A stretch of DNA of 64,000 nt, taken from contig CAJUED010000001.1 in the NCBI GenBank assembly GCA_910585075.1, positions 240,962-304,961 of the forward strand, read 5' to 3'. The notes under the pieces are model-generated. The model worked only from the letters and a program-made list of their open reading frames with translations. It was not told the DNA's origin and did no database searches. The translations under genes were made by a program, and so were the position numbers. This document shows, piece by piece, positions 18,096-27,327 of this stretch. Within the stretch, counting starts at the first letter, position 1, and every line of letters begins with the position of its first letter. Source of the stretch: an uncultured Lachnospiraceae bacterium. GTDB taxonomy: Bacteria; Bacillota; Clostridia; Lachnospirales; Lachnospiraceae.

Positions 18096-19064
18096 TTATT
18101 TGTAAAAAGCTACACTATTGTCTCTATCTATCGTCTCTTTAAAATATGCAATCGTTTTCGCAAGGCCTTCTTCCAGCGGTACCAATGGTTCCCAGCCCAG
18201 TTCTTTCTTCGCCAGATCTATAATCGGTTTTCTCTGTGTGGGGTCATCCTGAGGCAGCGGCAAATACACAATCTGGGATTTGGAATCCGTCATTTGGATA
18301 ACCATTTCTGCCAACTGCAACATGGTAAATTCTCTCGGATTCCCCAGGTTGACAGGACCGGTAAAGCCATCCCGGCTGTCCATCATCCGTATCATCCCCT
18401 CTACCAAATCATCCACATAGCAGAAACTCCGAGTCTGCCTGCCGTCCCCATAAATCGTGATATCCTGTCCTTTTAGTGCCTGGACAATAAAATTTGACAC
18501 CACTCTCCCATCGTCAGAACGCATCCGGGGGCCATATGTATTAAAAATGCGAATTACCTTGATATCCACCCCATGTTGTCTGTTGTAATCAAAAAATAAA
18601 GTTTCCGCCATTCGTTTCCCTTCGTCATAACAGGAGCGGATTCCATTAGGGTTCACACAACCCCTATAGCTCTCCGGCTGGGGATGCACTTCCGGGTCGC
18701 CGTATACCTCGCTGGTGCTTGCCTGCAAAATACGGGCATGACAGCGTTTCGCAAGCCCTAACGTATGTAAAGCTCCCACCACACTGGTCTTTCCTGTCTT
18801 GATAGGATCGTACTGGTAATGAATCGGGCTAGCCGGGCAGGCGAGGTTGTAAATTTGGTCGCATTCTACATAGATATCCTCTAAAATATCCTGCCGGATG
18901 AACTCAAAATATGGGTTGTCCATCAAATGGCGGATATTATCCTTCTGCCCGGTAAAAAGGTTGTCCATGCAGACTACGTCATTTCCCTGCATTAACAGTT
19001 TCTCGCATAAATGGGAGCCTATAAAGCCGGCGCCGCCTGTTACCAATACTCTTTTGCGTCTCAT
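18096..19064 (-). CDS. UDP-glucuronate decarboxylase (UDP-xylose synthase), SDR family
   Basis: The 322-residue extended SDR protein has LVTGGAGFIGSHLCEKLL, MDNLFTGQKDNI, NLACPASPIHYQYDPIKT, the catalytic STSEVYGDPEVHPQ and CYDEGKRMAETL (YxxxK), and RIFNTYGPRM. The CPASPxHYQ and GCVNPxGxRSCYDEGKR patterns are those of UXS enzymes that convert UDP-glucuronate to UDP-xylose. Start 19064 follows TTGGAGGAAACAAAG. The 36 extra residues of the longer frame are basic and not family-like. Together with ugd it supplies UDP-xylose for the surface polymer. Confidence 0.92.
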   Translation of the reverse strand: MRRKRVLVTGGAGFIGSHLCEKLLMQGNDVVCMDNLFTGQKDNIRHLMDNPYFEFIRQDILEDIYVECDQIYNLACPASPIHYQYDPIKTGKTSVVGALHTLGLAKRCHARILQASTSEVYGDPEVHPQPESYRGCVNPNGIRSCYDEGKRMAETLFFDYNRQHGVDIKVIRIFNTYGPRMRSDDGRVVSNFIVQALKGQDITIYGDGRQTRSFCYVDDLVEGMIRMMDSRDGFTGPVNLGNPREFTMLQLAEMVIQMTDSKSQIVYLPLPQDDPTQRKPIIDLAKKELGWEPLVPLEEGLAKTIAYFKETIDRDNSVAFYK

Positions 19065-19192
19065 CTTTGTTTCCTCCAAGCTCGTTTTTTCTATAATCAA
19101 TCTTTTTATAATCAATTTTTTTCTTTCGTAAGGCCTTCCCGGTCGTTGTGTTCTCCGAAGACACGACAACATCTAAAATAACTTTTATTGAT

Positions 19193-20314
19193 TTATACAA
19201 ATTGCTTACTGATATCCAAAGCCCTTCGAATCACCTTATCCATGTCGTAATATTTATACTCTGCCAGCCTTCCCCCAAATATTACATTGGTTTCTCTATC
19301 CGCCATTTGACCGTACTTTGTATATAACTTTTGATTCTTTAAATCATTTACCGGATAATAGGGTTCATCGCCCTGTTTCCATTCTGAAGAATATTCTTTG
19401 GTGATAACCGTCCTGCCTGTATTTCCTTTTCCAAACTCAAAATGCTTATGTTCCACAATTCTTGTATAAGGCGTCTCTGCATCTGTAAAATTCATACCGG
19501 CACATCCCTGGTAATTATCCATATCACATATCTCTGTCTCGAACCTAAGGCTTCGGTATTCTAAACTTCCATAACAGTAATTGAAATATGCATCAATCGG
19601 ACCTGTATATACGATTCTTTCCGCAAGAGAATCATAATACTCTTTATCCGCCAGATAGTCACAGTCAAGCTTAACTTCAACCCCTGACAGCATCTTTTCA
19701 ACCATTTGTGTATAACCGCCAACCGGAATTCCCTGATAAGGATCGTTAAAATAATTATTATCATACCGGAGTCTGACCGGCAGCCTGCGGATAATAAATG
19801 CTGGCAGCTCCGTACAAGGACGTCCCCACTGTTTCTCGGTATATCCCTTTATCAGCTTCACATAAATGTCATACCCTATCAGCTTGATTGCCTGTTCTTC
19901 CAGATTCTGTGGTTCGTAACCACCCTGATGCTCTGCAAGAAACCTCTTGCGCTGACATTCTAATTCCCTTTCTGCTTCTTCCGGTGTATTTACTCCCCAC
20001 ATCTGGTGAAAAGTATTCATGTTAAAAGGAAGGTTAAACAGTTCCCCCTTATAATTTGCTACCGGTTCATAATGGAAATGATTAAACTCCGCAAACTGCC
20101 GGACATAATCCCATACTTCTTTGTCTGATGTGTGAAAAATATGCGGCCCATACATATGTACCTGAACTCCTTCTATTTCTCTGGAATAGATGTTACCCGC
20201 GATATTGAGGCGCTTGTCAATTGCAAGACACTTTTTTCCTTTTCCGGTCAGCTGGTTTGCAAATACCGAACCAAATAATCCGGTTCCGACAATTAAATAA
20301 TCATACTTTTTCAT
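19193..20314 (-). CDS. glf: UDP-galactopyranose mutase
   Basis: The 373-residue flavoprotein starts with the FAD fingerprint YLIVGTGLFGSVFANQL. It has the family block HMYGPHIFHTSDKEVWDY, plus FNLPFNMNTFHQMWG, YTEKQWGRP and the C-terminal GGRLAEYKYYDMD. It converts UDP-galactopyranose to UDP-galactofuranose. The presence of glf predicts galactofuranose in the polymer. GAGGGGAAG precedes ATG. It lies 12 bases after the CMP-sugar synthetase gene, within the same transcript. Confidence 0.96.
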   Translation of the reverse strand: MKKYDYLIVGTGLFGSVFANQLTGKGKKCLAIDKRLNIAGNIYSREIEGVQVHMYGPHIFHTSDKEVWDYVRQFAEFNHFHYEPVANYKGELFNLPFNMNTFHQMWGVNTPEEAERELECQRKRFLAEHQGGYEPQNLEEQAIKLIGYDIYVKLIKGYTEKQWGRPCTELPAFIIRRLPVRLRYDNNYFNDPYQGIPVGGYTQMVEKMLSGVEVKLDCDYLADKEYYDSLAERIVYTGPIDAYFNYCYGSLEYRSLRFETEICDMDNYQGCAGMNFTDAETPYTRIVEHKHFEFGKGNTGRTVITKEYSSEWKQGDEPYYPVNDLKNQKLYTKYGQMADRETNVIFGGRLAEYKYYDMDKVIRRALDISKQFV

Positions 20315-20326
20315 ATACTTCCCCTC

Positions 20327-21499
20327 TCAAAGGCTTCCTCCAATAATCACATCTATTATTTCCCTGACTGCTCCATCTCCGCCATTACGCTTACTTACAT
20401 ATTTGGCCTTTGCCTTAATATCCGCAGATGCATTGTTCACGGTACATGGAAAGCCTACTTTTTCCAATACTTCAATATCATTAATATCGTCTCCAACATA
20501 TGCAATTTCTTCTAACATAACATGATTTTTTTCTGCCAGGTGTTTCACAATATCCAACTTGTTTTTGACTCCCTGATATACTTCATCTATCTGTAATTTC
20601 TTTGCCCGTTTATCTACAATATTTGTTTTTTCACCTGTTACAATCCCTGTTATAATTCCCCTTTCCTTCAATAGTGAAAATCCCATGCCATCCTTCGTAT
20701 TAAATTTCTTAAGTTCATCCCCATATTCCGAATAATACATGCCTCCATCCGTAAGACATCCATCACAATCCGTAAGGAACATTTTTATTTCAATGCCCTT
20801 TGAACCGTCCTCGGTTTTATTCCCCTTCATCAAAGACTCCACAATAATCCAATCACTTGGTTCATCAATTTCATATGCGGTGTTTTCATTCATCTCATAT
20901 GCTTTTATCCTGCCTGAAATACGATTTTTATATTTTAACAATCGTTCCTTTGAGGTAATGTAAAATGCTCCATTTTCCATCAAATAACCCGGAAAGCTCT
21001 GCCGCCTGGGTCTACAATTAATATCATAATTTGAAGGACATACATCTCCTGTTTCTTTCTTTTCCCACAAAAAACGATACTGGCGTACGCAAGATAAAAC
21101 ACTATCCGTATCAGGAGATTTGAAAAGCTGAAAACCGCCCTCTAAATCATCCGCTGTCAACATAGGTGATGTAGCCTGAATGAGTATTATATTTTCAAAG
21201 TCATATTTTTCAGCAAATTCTAACATAGCAAATTCTGTGGATGCCGTATCGGAAGCTGATTCTTTGGAACGTCCTATTACTTCTACCTTATGAAACATCC
21301 CAGGTTCATTCGTTTCAAAGGAATTGATAATGACTTTTATTTCCTCACTATCAGTAGCAACATATACTTTATCTATATATTCGCATTCAGAAGCTGCTTT
21401 GACTGTCCAGTATACCAATGGCCTTCCCATAATTTCCTTTATATTCTTAAGGGGAATTGATTTACTTCCGCCACGTACCGGTATAAATGCCACATTCAT
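20327..21499 (-). CDS. CMP-nonulosonate (acylneuraminate) cytidylyltransferase fused to KdsC-like HAD phosphatase
   Basis: The 390-residue protein has two domains. Residues 1-225 are a cytidylyltransferase: FIPVRGGSKSIPLKNIKEI, LIQATSPMLTADDLEGGF and ENGAFYITSKERL. Residues 235-390 are a HAD-IIIA phosphatase with the nucleophile motif FLTDCDGCLTDGGMYY, TGEKT and YVGDDINDIEVLEKVG. The fusion pairs removal of a 9-phosphate with CMP activation of a sialic-acid-like sugar. This fits the neighbouring synthase, which resembles enzymes that make 9-phosphorylated products. The exact sugar (Neu5Ac, Kdn or another nonulosonate) is not decided by the sequence. Confidence 0.9.
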   Translation of the reverse strand: MNVAFIPVRGGSKSIPLKNIKEIMGRPLVYWTVKAASECEYIDKVYVATDSEEIKVIINSFETNEPGMFHKVEVIGRSKESASDTASTEFAMLEFAEKYDFENIILIQATSPMLTADDLEGGFQLFKSPDTDSVLSCVRQYRFLWEKKETGDVCPSNYDINCRPRRQSFPGYLMENGAFYITSKERLLKYKNRISGRIKAYEMNENTAYEIDEPSDWIIVESLMKGNKTEDGSKGIEIKMFLTDCDGCLTDGGMYYSEYGDELKKFNTKDGMGFSLLKERGIITGIVTGEKTNIVDKRAKKLQIDEVYQGVKNKLDIVKHLAEKNHVMLEEIAYVGDDINDIEVLEKVGFPCTVNNASADIKAKAKYVSKRNGGDGAVREIIDVIIGGSL

Positions 21500-21535
21500 T
21501 TTATTTCACCATTTCCTTAAAGTAAGCCTTATCTT

Positions 21536-22411
21536 TTATATTACATGTTCCCTGTACTTTAATTTTTCTCGCTGCATCCGCTCTATTGGTAAGATTTCTT
21601 CCGACTTATACGAAAGCGACTCATATATCGCATTTAAATTGCGCACTAATTTACGGATACCATCCGGTTCAAGGGATGCCGCATGATCCGTACCTTTCCA
21701 TGTTCTGTCAAGGGTATAATGACGCTCTATGTAATTTGCTCCTAACGCATAGGCAACATTATCCACCGCAATCCCTAAATGATGCCCTGAAAAACCAATT
21801 GCCTTCACTTCGCTTCCATATGTTTCCCGTAATCTTGTAACTTCCAGCAGACATACATCTTTAAATGAAACAGGATAACCTGATGTACAGCTAAACACAA
21901 CCAAATCTTTCACACGATTTTTATGCTCAAATAACGCTACAATTTGTTTTTCTTCTTCGTGTGTGGTCATCCCAAAGGATATTTGTATTTCGCCCTTGTA
22001 GTTATCACATAGCCACTCAAGCATTTCAAAGTTATTATTGCAGGCTGACGGTATTTTGATAAACTTAGGGTCCAGTGATGCAATTTCCTTTGCAGAGGTC
22101 ATGTCCCACACTGACGTTGCATAAGTAATCCCTATTTCTTCACACCACTGTTTTAGCTGTGCATGCTGCTCCACAGTAAATTCCAGAAATTCACGGTGTT
22201 CTCCATACGTCTTTCCAAAAGAATTGTATGGATTAGGGTGAGGCGCATTATACTGCTCCGGAGTCAACAATTCCCTGGGACATCTTTTCTGAAATTTGAT
22301 TGCATCTGCTTTGCAGAAAATTGCTGCTGTGTTAATTAAATCATGGGCAATTTCCATTTGGCCCATGTGATTGCATCCTGCTTCCGCTATGACATATGGT
22401 TTTTTGTACAT
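21536..22411 (-). CDS. Nonulosonate synthase, NeuB/NANS family, without SAF domain
   Basis: The 291-residue product has the NeuB barrel: VIAEAGCNHMGQMEIAHDL, AIKFQKRCP, GKTYGEHREFLEF, FSCTSGYPV, GFSGHHLGIA and ERHYTLDRTWKGTDHAASLE. GKTYGEH, SGH and TLDxTWKGxDHxASLEP resemble animal NANS, which condenses PEP with ManNAc-6-phosphate. Bacterial NeuB of the ManNAc type usually has SDHT. The C-terminal SAF (antifreeze-like) domain is missing, so the protein is about 50-60 residues shorter than typical members. Its ATG overlaps the wzx stop by one base. It precedes the CMP-synthetase/HAD fusion. Confidence 0.9.
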   Translation of the reverse strand: MYKKPYVIAEAGCNHMGQMEIAHDLINTAAIFCKADAIKFQKRCPRELLTPEQYNAPHPNPYNSFGKTYGEHREFLEFTVEQHAQLKQWCEEIGITYATSVWDMTSAKEIASLDPKFIKIPSACNNNFEMLEWLCDNYKGEIQISFGMTTHEEEKQIVALFEHKNRVKDLVVFSCTSGYPVSFKDVCLLEVTRLRETYGSEVKAIGFSGHHLGIAVDNVAYALGANYIERHYTLDRTWKGTDHAASLEPDGIRKLVRNLNAIYESLSYKSEEILPIERMQREKLKYREHVI

Positions 22412-23874
22412 TACCTTTCCCTCGCTGCTAAAATTCCTCTCCTCTTTACACGTTCCATCATTTCCATCAGAAATTTATTTTTGAAAAGCAATAATATCAC
22501 AAAATAGCTTATTGCCGACAACATTACTGTTAAAAATATGGTAACCAAATTACTAAATCCCAATTTTGAAATCCATATTCCTATTGCTAAAATTGGCAAT
22601 CCCGCAACCCAATACTGATAATATTGGTGAAAAATATTATCTATTCTCAAATTATATTTTGCATTGACAAGGCATACGATTGCGACTACTGTCTCTGCTA
22701 TCACGGTAGCAATTGCCGCTCCGTTTTCTGCATAACGTGGTATAAGTAAAAGATTAAATATAAAATTTGTAACTGCTCCTGCACAAGTAGATATTAAAAT
22801 TAACTTTTCTTTTCCCATTGGGACAAAAGTCTGTTGATTGGTAACAACACTGAATGGTATGACGAGCACAATAGGCGTCAAAAGCCGCATTGTGAATCCC
22901 GCTGTCTCAAACCCTTGTCCACAAAACAGAGAAATAATTTCATTACTTAACACAAATAGCCCCAAACATGCGGGCACGGAAAACATAAACACAAAATTAT
23001 ATGCTTTATCAATCAGTATTTTAAATTGCTCTCGTTCCCCTTTTCCCACATAATATGATAGCCTTGGAATGAGGACCACTCCTAAAGATGTTATCAATGA
23101 ATTGGCTATTCTATTTACTTTAATAGATGCCGTATATATTCCAACTGCAAAGTCTCCCTTAAAAAAGCCAAGCATAGTGGAGTCTAAGACCGTATACAAT
23201 TCAATCGAAAGTGCTAATGCAAACAGCCACATTAATGGTCGCAGATGTTTCTTTATTTCGTAATTACCATACCAACAAAAATCAACATATTTTCTGCTAT
23301 TAATAAAATTCAATATATAAGACCCTGATGACGCAATCACCGAAACAATCGTATAATTCACAACATCATTTACACTTTTTACTGTAAGCAGCATAACAGC
23401 CAACGCAATTCCTTGAAATGCCATTGCCCTGAGCGCAATATATCTATATTCTTCCAACGCTTGGTACAGCCATTCCATACCCATGCCCATCATTAAAATT
23501 GAAAAACTATTAATTATCAGGAGCAGTGTATAATCTTTTAATTTGGACATAAATAATATTACAATTACCAGCACAATATACGCTATAATAGTTGTGCATC
23601 CGTTAATCAATAGCATTTCATGTGTAAACTTGGAAAGTTTATATCTGTTTTCACGAATTTTTGCGGCTTCTCTTGTCCCATAATATGCCATGCCCAGCAT
23701 TGCAAACATGCTAAAATAGGAAATAATGGATTTTGCGAAATTTACCTTTCCTATGCCATCTGCGCCTAAAACTCTTGATGAATATGTAAATGTAATAATT
23801 GGAAAAAGGATACTTGAGAAAGTCTTTAATAAATTAAATATAAAATTTACTGTAAGTGATTTATTTTTTCTCAA
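22411..23874 (-). CDS. Wzx-type oligosaccharide flippase
   Basis: This 487-residue protein has about 12-14 hydrophobic spans. Its first helix region is of the polysaccharide-export type (NFIFNLLKTFSSILFPIITF), followed by YSSRVLGADGIGKVNFAKSI. Such proteins flip undecaprenyl-linked repeat units to the outer face of the membrane. Translation appears to begin at TTG, with GAGG eight bases upstream; no better ATG is nearby. It is coupled to the synthase gene by a one-base overlap. Codon use is strongly A/T-biased. Confidence 0.88.
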   Translation of the reverse strand: MRKNKSLTVNFIFNLLKTFSSILFPIITFTYSSRVLGADGIGKVNFAKSIISYFSMFAMLGMAYYGTREAAKIRENRYKLSKFTHEMLLINGCTTIIAYIVLVIVILFMSKLKDYTLLLIINSFSILMMGMGMEWLYQALEEYRYIALRAMAFQGIALAVMLLTVKSVNDVVNYTIVSVIASSGSYILNFINSRKYVDFCWYGNYEIKKHLRPLMWLFALALSIELYTVLDSTMLGFFKGDFAVGIYTASIKVNRIANSLITSLGVVLIPRLSYYVGKGEREQFKILIDKAYNFVFMFSVPACLGLFVLSNEIISLFCGQGFETAGFTMRLLTPIVLVIPFSVVTNQQTFVPMGKEKLILISTCAGAVTNFIFNLLLIPRYAENGAAIATVIAETVVAIVCLVNAKYNLRIDNIFHQYYQYWVAGLPILAIGIWISKLGFSNLVTIFLTVMLSAISYFVILLLFKNKFLMEMMERVKRRGILAARER

Positions 23875-23929
23875 ATGAATTTCCTCTCATTATCGCTTTT
23901 CTATTAATTGATTACTCCTAACCATACCC

Positions 23930-25144
23930 TTAATAATTTTCTTTTTTCACTATCTCTGTAATATAAATAAAAAAAGTTATATAAAAAGGAATCGCAATAT
24001 TTCTTCTTGCATCAAACACACTATTTGATAAAATACTGGACAAAACCATGTATAATGTACTGGAGATTGCAAATATTTTTTTCTCATTTATTTGCTTTTT
24101 ATATATTTTTATGGAGATAAAACTCATATAAACCATCACAGACGTAAGTGCTACAAAACCAATCAAGCCAAAATGAAATAAGACACCCAACAACCCTAAA
24201 TCAGAAAAGCTGCCTGTTCTTCCATAATCAACCAAATAAATTGAATAACCCAAACCAAATAAAAAAGTGATGATAGATGAAAGCCACTTCCCGCTAAAAT
24301 ATTTTAATGCAATCAACCTTATATTATTACTAAATGAATATGCTTGAAATGTATACCAAAAAGTCATTGCACTTTCACTAAAAAAGACAAATAACACCAT
24401 GAAACTAATACATACACTCGCAAAAAGCCTCTTTCTTATATTATTTTTTGAAAAAAGGATTAACACAAAAAATATTAAGATTCCGTAAACAATCACCAAT
24501 GATCTTGCCTGGGTAATAATATGCACATAGACCATTTCTGAAATAATATAAAAAACATATATAATCCGATTTTTCTTCTTTTTCGAAAATACACTCGAAA
24601 GAGCATAACAGAAAGAAATACCGGAAAACTCTGTAATTGGTATTCTTTGAAATCCCTCTCTCACCCATCTTCCCCCAAAGTCATATAAAAGAGGTTCCAT
24701 AAAAGTTATATTGTGGTAATTAAATAAATACCAAGATATCGCTCGCAAAAGAACAGAAAAAAAAGTCAAAATTACCAATCTTCTTAAAAATTCCTCTGCT
24801 CTATCATATGTCGGTAGTATATATGCGATTGCGTAACTTAACAAAATAAACGTAAACCCTGCACCACCCAGTTTGCCATCTTCTATAAATAATATTGAGT
24901 AGCTATTTTCAATTACAAGAAAAGCAATATAGAAAGCAACAAAGAAATCGAGTTTATAGTATATATTTATGCATTGTCTGCATATCTCCCTATTACATCT
25001 GCATCCAATTGCCAAGGTAATTGAAGATATCAGATTAATTTTTTCAATAAACTCATCCATATAGACAAACTTAAAAATCCCCAAATTTATGGACACTAAA
25101 ATGTAAATCCAAATAGTGATAAAAGACCTTAAAGACAACTTCAT
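23930..25144 (-). CDS. Probable Wzy O-antigen/capsule polymerase
   Basis: The roughly 404-residue membrane protein has ten or more hydrophobic segments, a large polar loop (residues about 130-190) and no soluble domain. That is the usual picture of Wzy; sequence motifs are weak in this family. Its position next to wzx and among glycosyltransferases supports the call. I favour the start at 25144 (MKLSLRSF), where GAGG lies eight bases upstream. The alternative at 25180 would overlap the previous gene by 26 bases and lacks a ribosome site. Very A+T-rich. Confidence 0.75.
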   Translation of the reverse strand: MKLSLRSFITIWIYILVSINLGIFKFVYMDEFIEKINLISSITLAIGCRCNREICRQCINIYYKLDFFVAFYIAFLVIENSYSILFIEDGKLGGAGFTFILLSYAIAYILPTYDRAEEFLRRLVILTFFSVLLRAISWYLFNYHNITFMEPLLYDFGGRWVREGFQRIPITEFSGISFCYALSSVFSKKKKNRIIYVFYIISEMVYVHIITQARSLVIVYGILIFFVLILFSKNNIRKRLFASVCISFMVLFVFFSESAMTFWYTFQAYSFSNNIRLIALKYFSGKWLSSIITFLFGLGYSIYLVDYGRTGSFSDLGLLGVLFHFGLIGFVALTSVMVYMSFISIKIYKKQINEKKIFAISSTLYMVLSSILSNSVFDARRNIAIPFYITFFIYITEIVKKENY

Positions 25145-25154
25145 TAGTTTTGCC

Positions 25155-26159
25155 TCAGCTAATATATTTTTTCTTTTCATGAATAGATAAAGGAATATAA
25201 AACAGTAAAATCTCTTTAAAAAGTAAATATACTGTTTTACTACGTTTCTTTGTATAATCTAAAATACTCCTATCTATTTCGATTGCATTTTTTTTAACAC
25301 CTCTTATCTCGGCTACAATTTTTTTTGATGGGGAAAATAGTAATAATGCTCGCACATAAAAGCATATCATGCATGCTGTACGCCATTTTATATATTCAGC
25401 CGTCTTTGCAGTCACTTTATCTTTATTATCCATAAAAAACTTCATTAAATGATAGCAAACACTTCTTGCATGGCCAATATTTTTTATCCTGCTTTCCCGA
25501 CTAACGCTTTGTCCATCAGTTCCTAACCGATAGCAATAAATACAACAGTCAATATAACTAACTGTTTTAACAAAAGGGATTGGGTATAAATCTAGTTCCG
25601 TATCAACATAAAAAGCATGCTCATCAAGTTTAATATTATTTCCCTGTAAAACGGATGTCTTATAAAAAATTGCATGATATCCCATGTAATTTACAACCTC
25701 TAACATCTCGTCAAGTTGATAATTTTTACCGTTTTCCAGACCAGTAAATTCGTGAACTATTTTTTCTTTTCTGTTATCTTCGTAACAACACTTATAATCG
25801 CACAAAATCATGTCGCTTTCTGCTTTTTCCATATAGTTAATTATTCTTTTTAAATCTTCGGAATTAATCCAATCATCGCCATCAACAGGCTTAAAATACT
25901 TTCCCTTTGCCTCTTGTATTCCTCTATTAATTGCAGAGCCCAATCCTCCGTTTTGTTTATTGATTATTTTAATTACCTCCGGATATTTCTCACTATAATT
26001 AAAACCAATTATTTCTGTTCCATCTGTTGAACCATCATTTATAATTAGCACCTCCATAAAATCAAATATTGAAGGGTCTGCTACCAAACTTTCTAATAAC
26101 TGTTCCAATGTATTTTCAACATTATACGCATTAACTGAAAATGTAATAACTTTATTCAT
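25155..26159 (-). CDS. Family 2 glycosyltransferase
   Basis: The 334-residue GT-A enzyme has ITFSVNAYNVENTLEQLLESL, IINDGSTDGTEII, GLGSAINRGIQEAKGKYF and the metal-binding KPVDGDDWI. The C-terminal part is basic and helical, with one weakly hydrophobic stretch near the end (YLLFKEILLFYIPLSIH). It likely adds one sugar of the repeat unit on the cytoplasmic side; donor and acceptor are unknown. GAGAGGAAAAGGAA precedes ATG. Confidence 0.86.
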   Translation of the reverse strand: MNKVITFSVNAYNVENTLEQLLESLVADPSIFDFMEVLIINDGSTDGTEIIGFNYSEKYPEVIKIINKQNGGLGSAINRGIQEAKGKYFKPVDGDDWINSEDLKRIINYMEKAESDMILCDYKCCYEDNRKEKIVHEFTGLENGKNYQLDEMLEVVNYMGYHAIFYKTSVLQGNNIKLDEHAFYVDTELDLYPIPFVKTVSYIDCCIYCYRLGTDGQSVSRESRIKNIGHARSVCYHLMKFFMDNKDKVTAKTAEYIKWRTACMICFYVRALLLFSPSKKIVAEIRGVKKNAIEIDRSILDYTKKRSKTVYLLFKEILLFYIPLSIHEKKKYIS

Positions 26160-26196
26160 TTCCTTTTCCTCTCTTTAAAAAAACAGTTGGATATTT

Positions 26197-27312
26197 CTAT
26201 TTCAGTGATTCATATATTTGCAACATTTGAAATGAAACCTCTTTAATATCAAAGTTTTTCAGTTTTGGGAAAAAATGTTTATACCTTATATTTTTTTTGC
26301 TGATTTGCGTATTTATAACATCTACCCATATATCCACATTTAGTGGAATCGATAGGTAGTGGTTTGATACTTGCGCTTCAGAAGGAACATGTTCTGAAAC
26401 TAAGGTCATTAGCCCAGACACCTGTGCTTCTACAGCAACAATTCCTAAACCCTCGTATAATGAAGGCAGTACAAACAAATCCATAACTGCATACATATCT
26501 TCAATTTTTGTTTGTGGCGGTGCAAAAATCACTTTATCTTCTATCTCCAAAGTGCTAACGTATTCTTCCAAACTCTTCTTAAGCTCCCCATCCCCTACTA
26601 TAAGCAGGCATAAATTTTCTCTGTAATCACACAGCTTTTTATAAAAATTTAGAATAAACCTTTGATTTTTGGGCTGACACAGTCTACCAATATTTCCTAT
26701 AACATATTTACCGGAAAGGTTATATTCATCACGCATTTTAGTTCTGTTTTTAGTACAATTAAAAAATCTGTTTAAATCAAAGGCATTTTGTATAATTTGT
26801 ACATTCTCTTGACCTAATCGAGGATACATCCAATTTGCTGCTATTTTTGAACATGCCAGCTGTATATCTGAGCAAAAGTAAATTAAGTATTTATTTATCC
26901 TCCTTATTATCTTTTTACAGAATCCCCCCGGTACACTTGTTGCATGAGAATGTACAATAATCCTACGTCTCAATAATTTTGCAATCAAAATATATTGAAC
27001 TGCTCTTGCAGGATCCGATAAATGAATGTGTACAATTTTATATTCCTTATGCTCTTTTAAAAAAATAAAAAAACTGAATGTCCTTTCAAAAGCTCCATTT
27101 ATTCCACCTTTCCACTTTTGTGTTACAACATGCTTTTTCCCACCCAACAATTGGATTTCATCATCATAGAATTCTTTTTTTTCTTGAAATGTTACAAATC
27201 CAAAATTAATTTTTGTTCGATCGATACTACGAAATACATTCATAACAAAAGCTTCAATCCCACCACTACCTAATTTCCCTATAAACTGTAGAACACAAAT
27301 TTTCTCTTGCAT
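26197..27312 (-). CDS. GT4-type (GT-B fold) glycosyltransferase
   Basis: The 371-residue product has the N-terminal GT-B region LQFIGKLGSGGIEAFVMNVF, VHIHLSDPARAVQY and SHATSVPGG. In the second half are GNIGRLCQPKNQRFILNFY, LLIVGDGELKKSLEEYV and the retaining EX7E motif in PSLYEGLGIVAVEAQ. This is the GT4 pattern of retaining sugar transferases in capsule loci. GAGG lies seven bases before ATG. The gene ends 37 bases before the next GT. Confidence 0.9.
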   Translation of the reverse strand: MQEKICVLQFIGKLGSGGIEAFVMNVFRSIDRTKINFGFVTFQEKKEFYDDEIQLLGGKKHVVTQKWKGGINGAFERTFSFFIFLKEHKEYKIVHIHLSDPARAVQYILIAKLLRRRIIVHSHATSVPGGFCKKIIRRINKYLIYFCSDIQLACSKIAANWMYPRLGQENVQIIQNAFDLNRFFNCTKNRTKMRDEYNLSGKYVIGNIGRLCQPKNQRFILNFYKKLCDYRENLCLLIVGDGELKKSLEEYVSTLEIEDKVIFAPPQTKIEDMYAVMDLFVLPSLYEGLGIVAVEAQVSGLMTLVSEHVPSEAQVSNHYLSIPLNVDIWVDVINTQISKKNIRYKHFFPKLKNFDIKEVSFQMLQIYESLK

Positions 27313-27327
27313 CTGTACCTCAAATAC

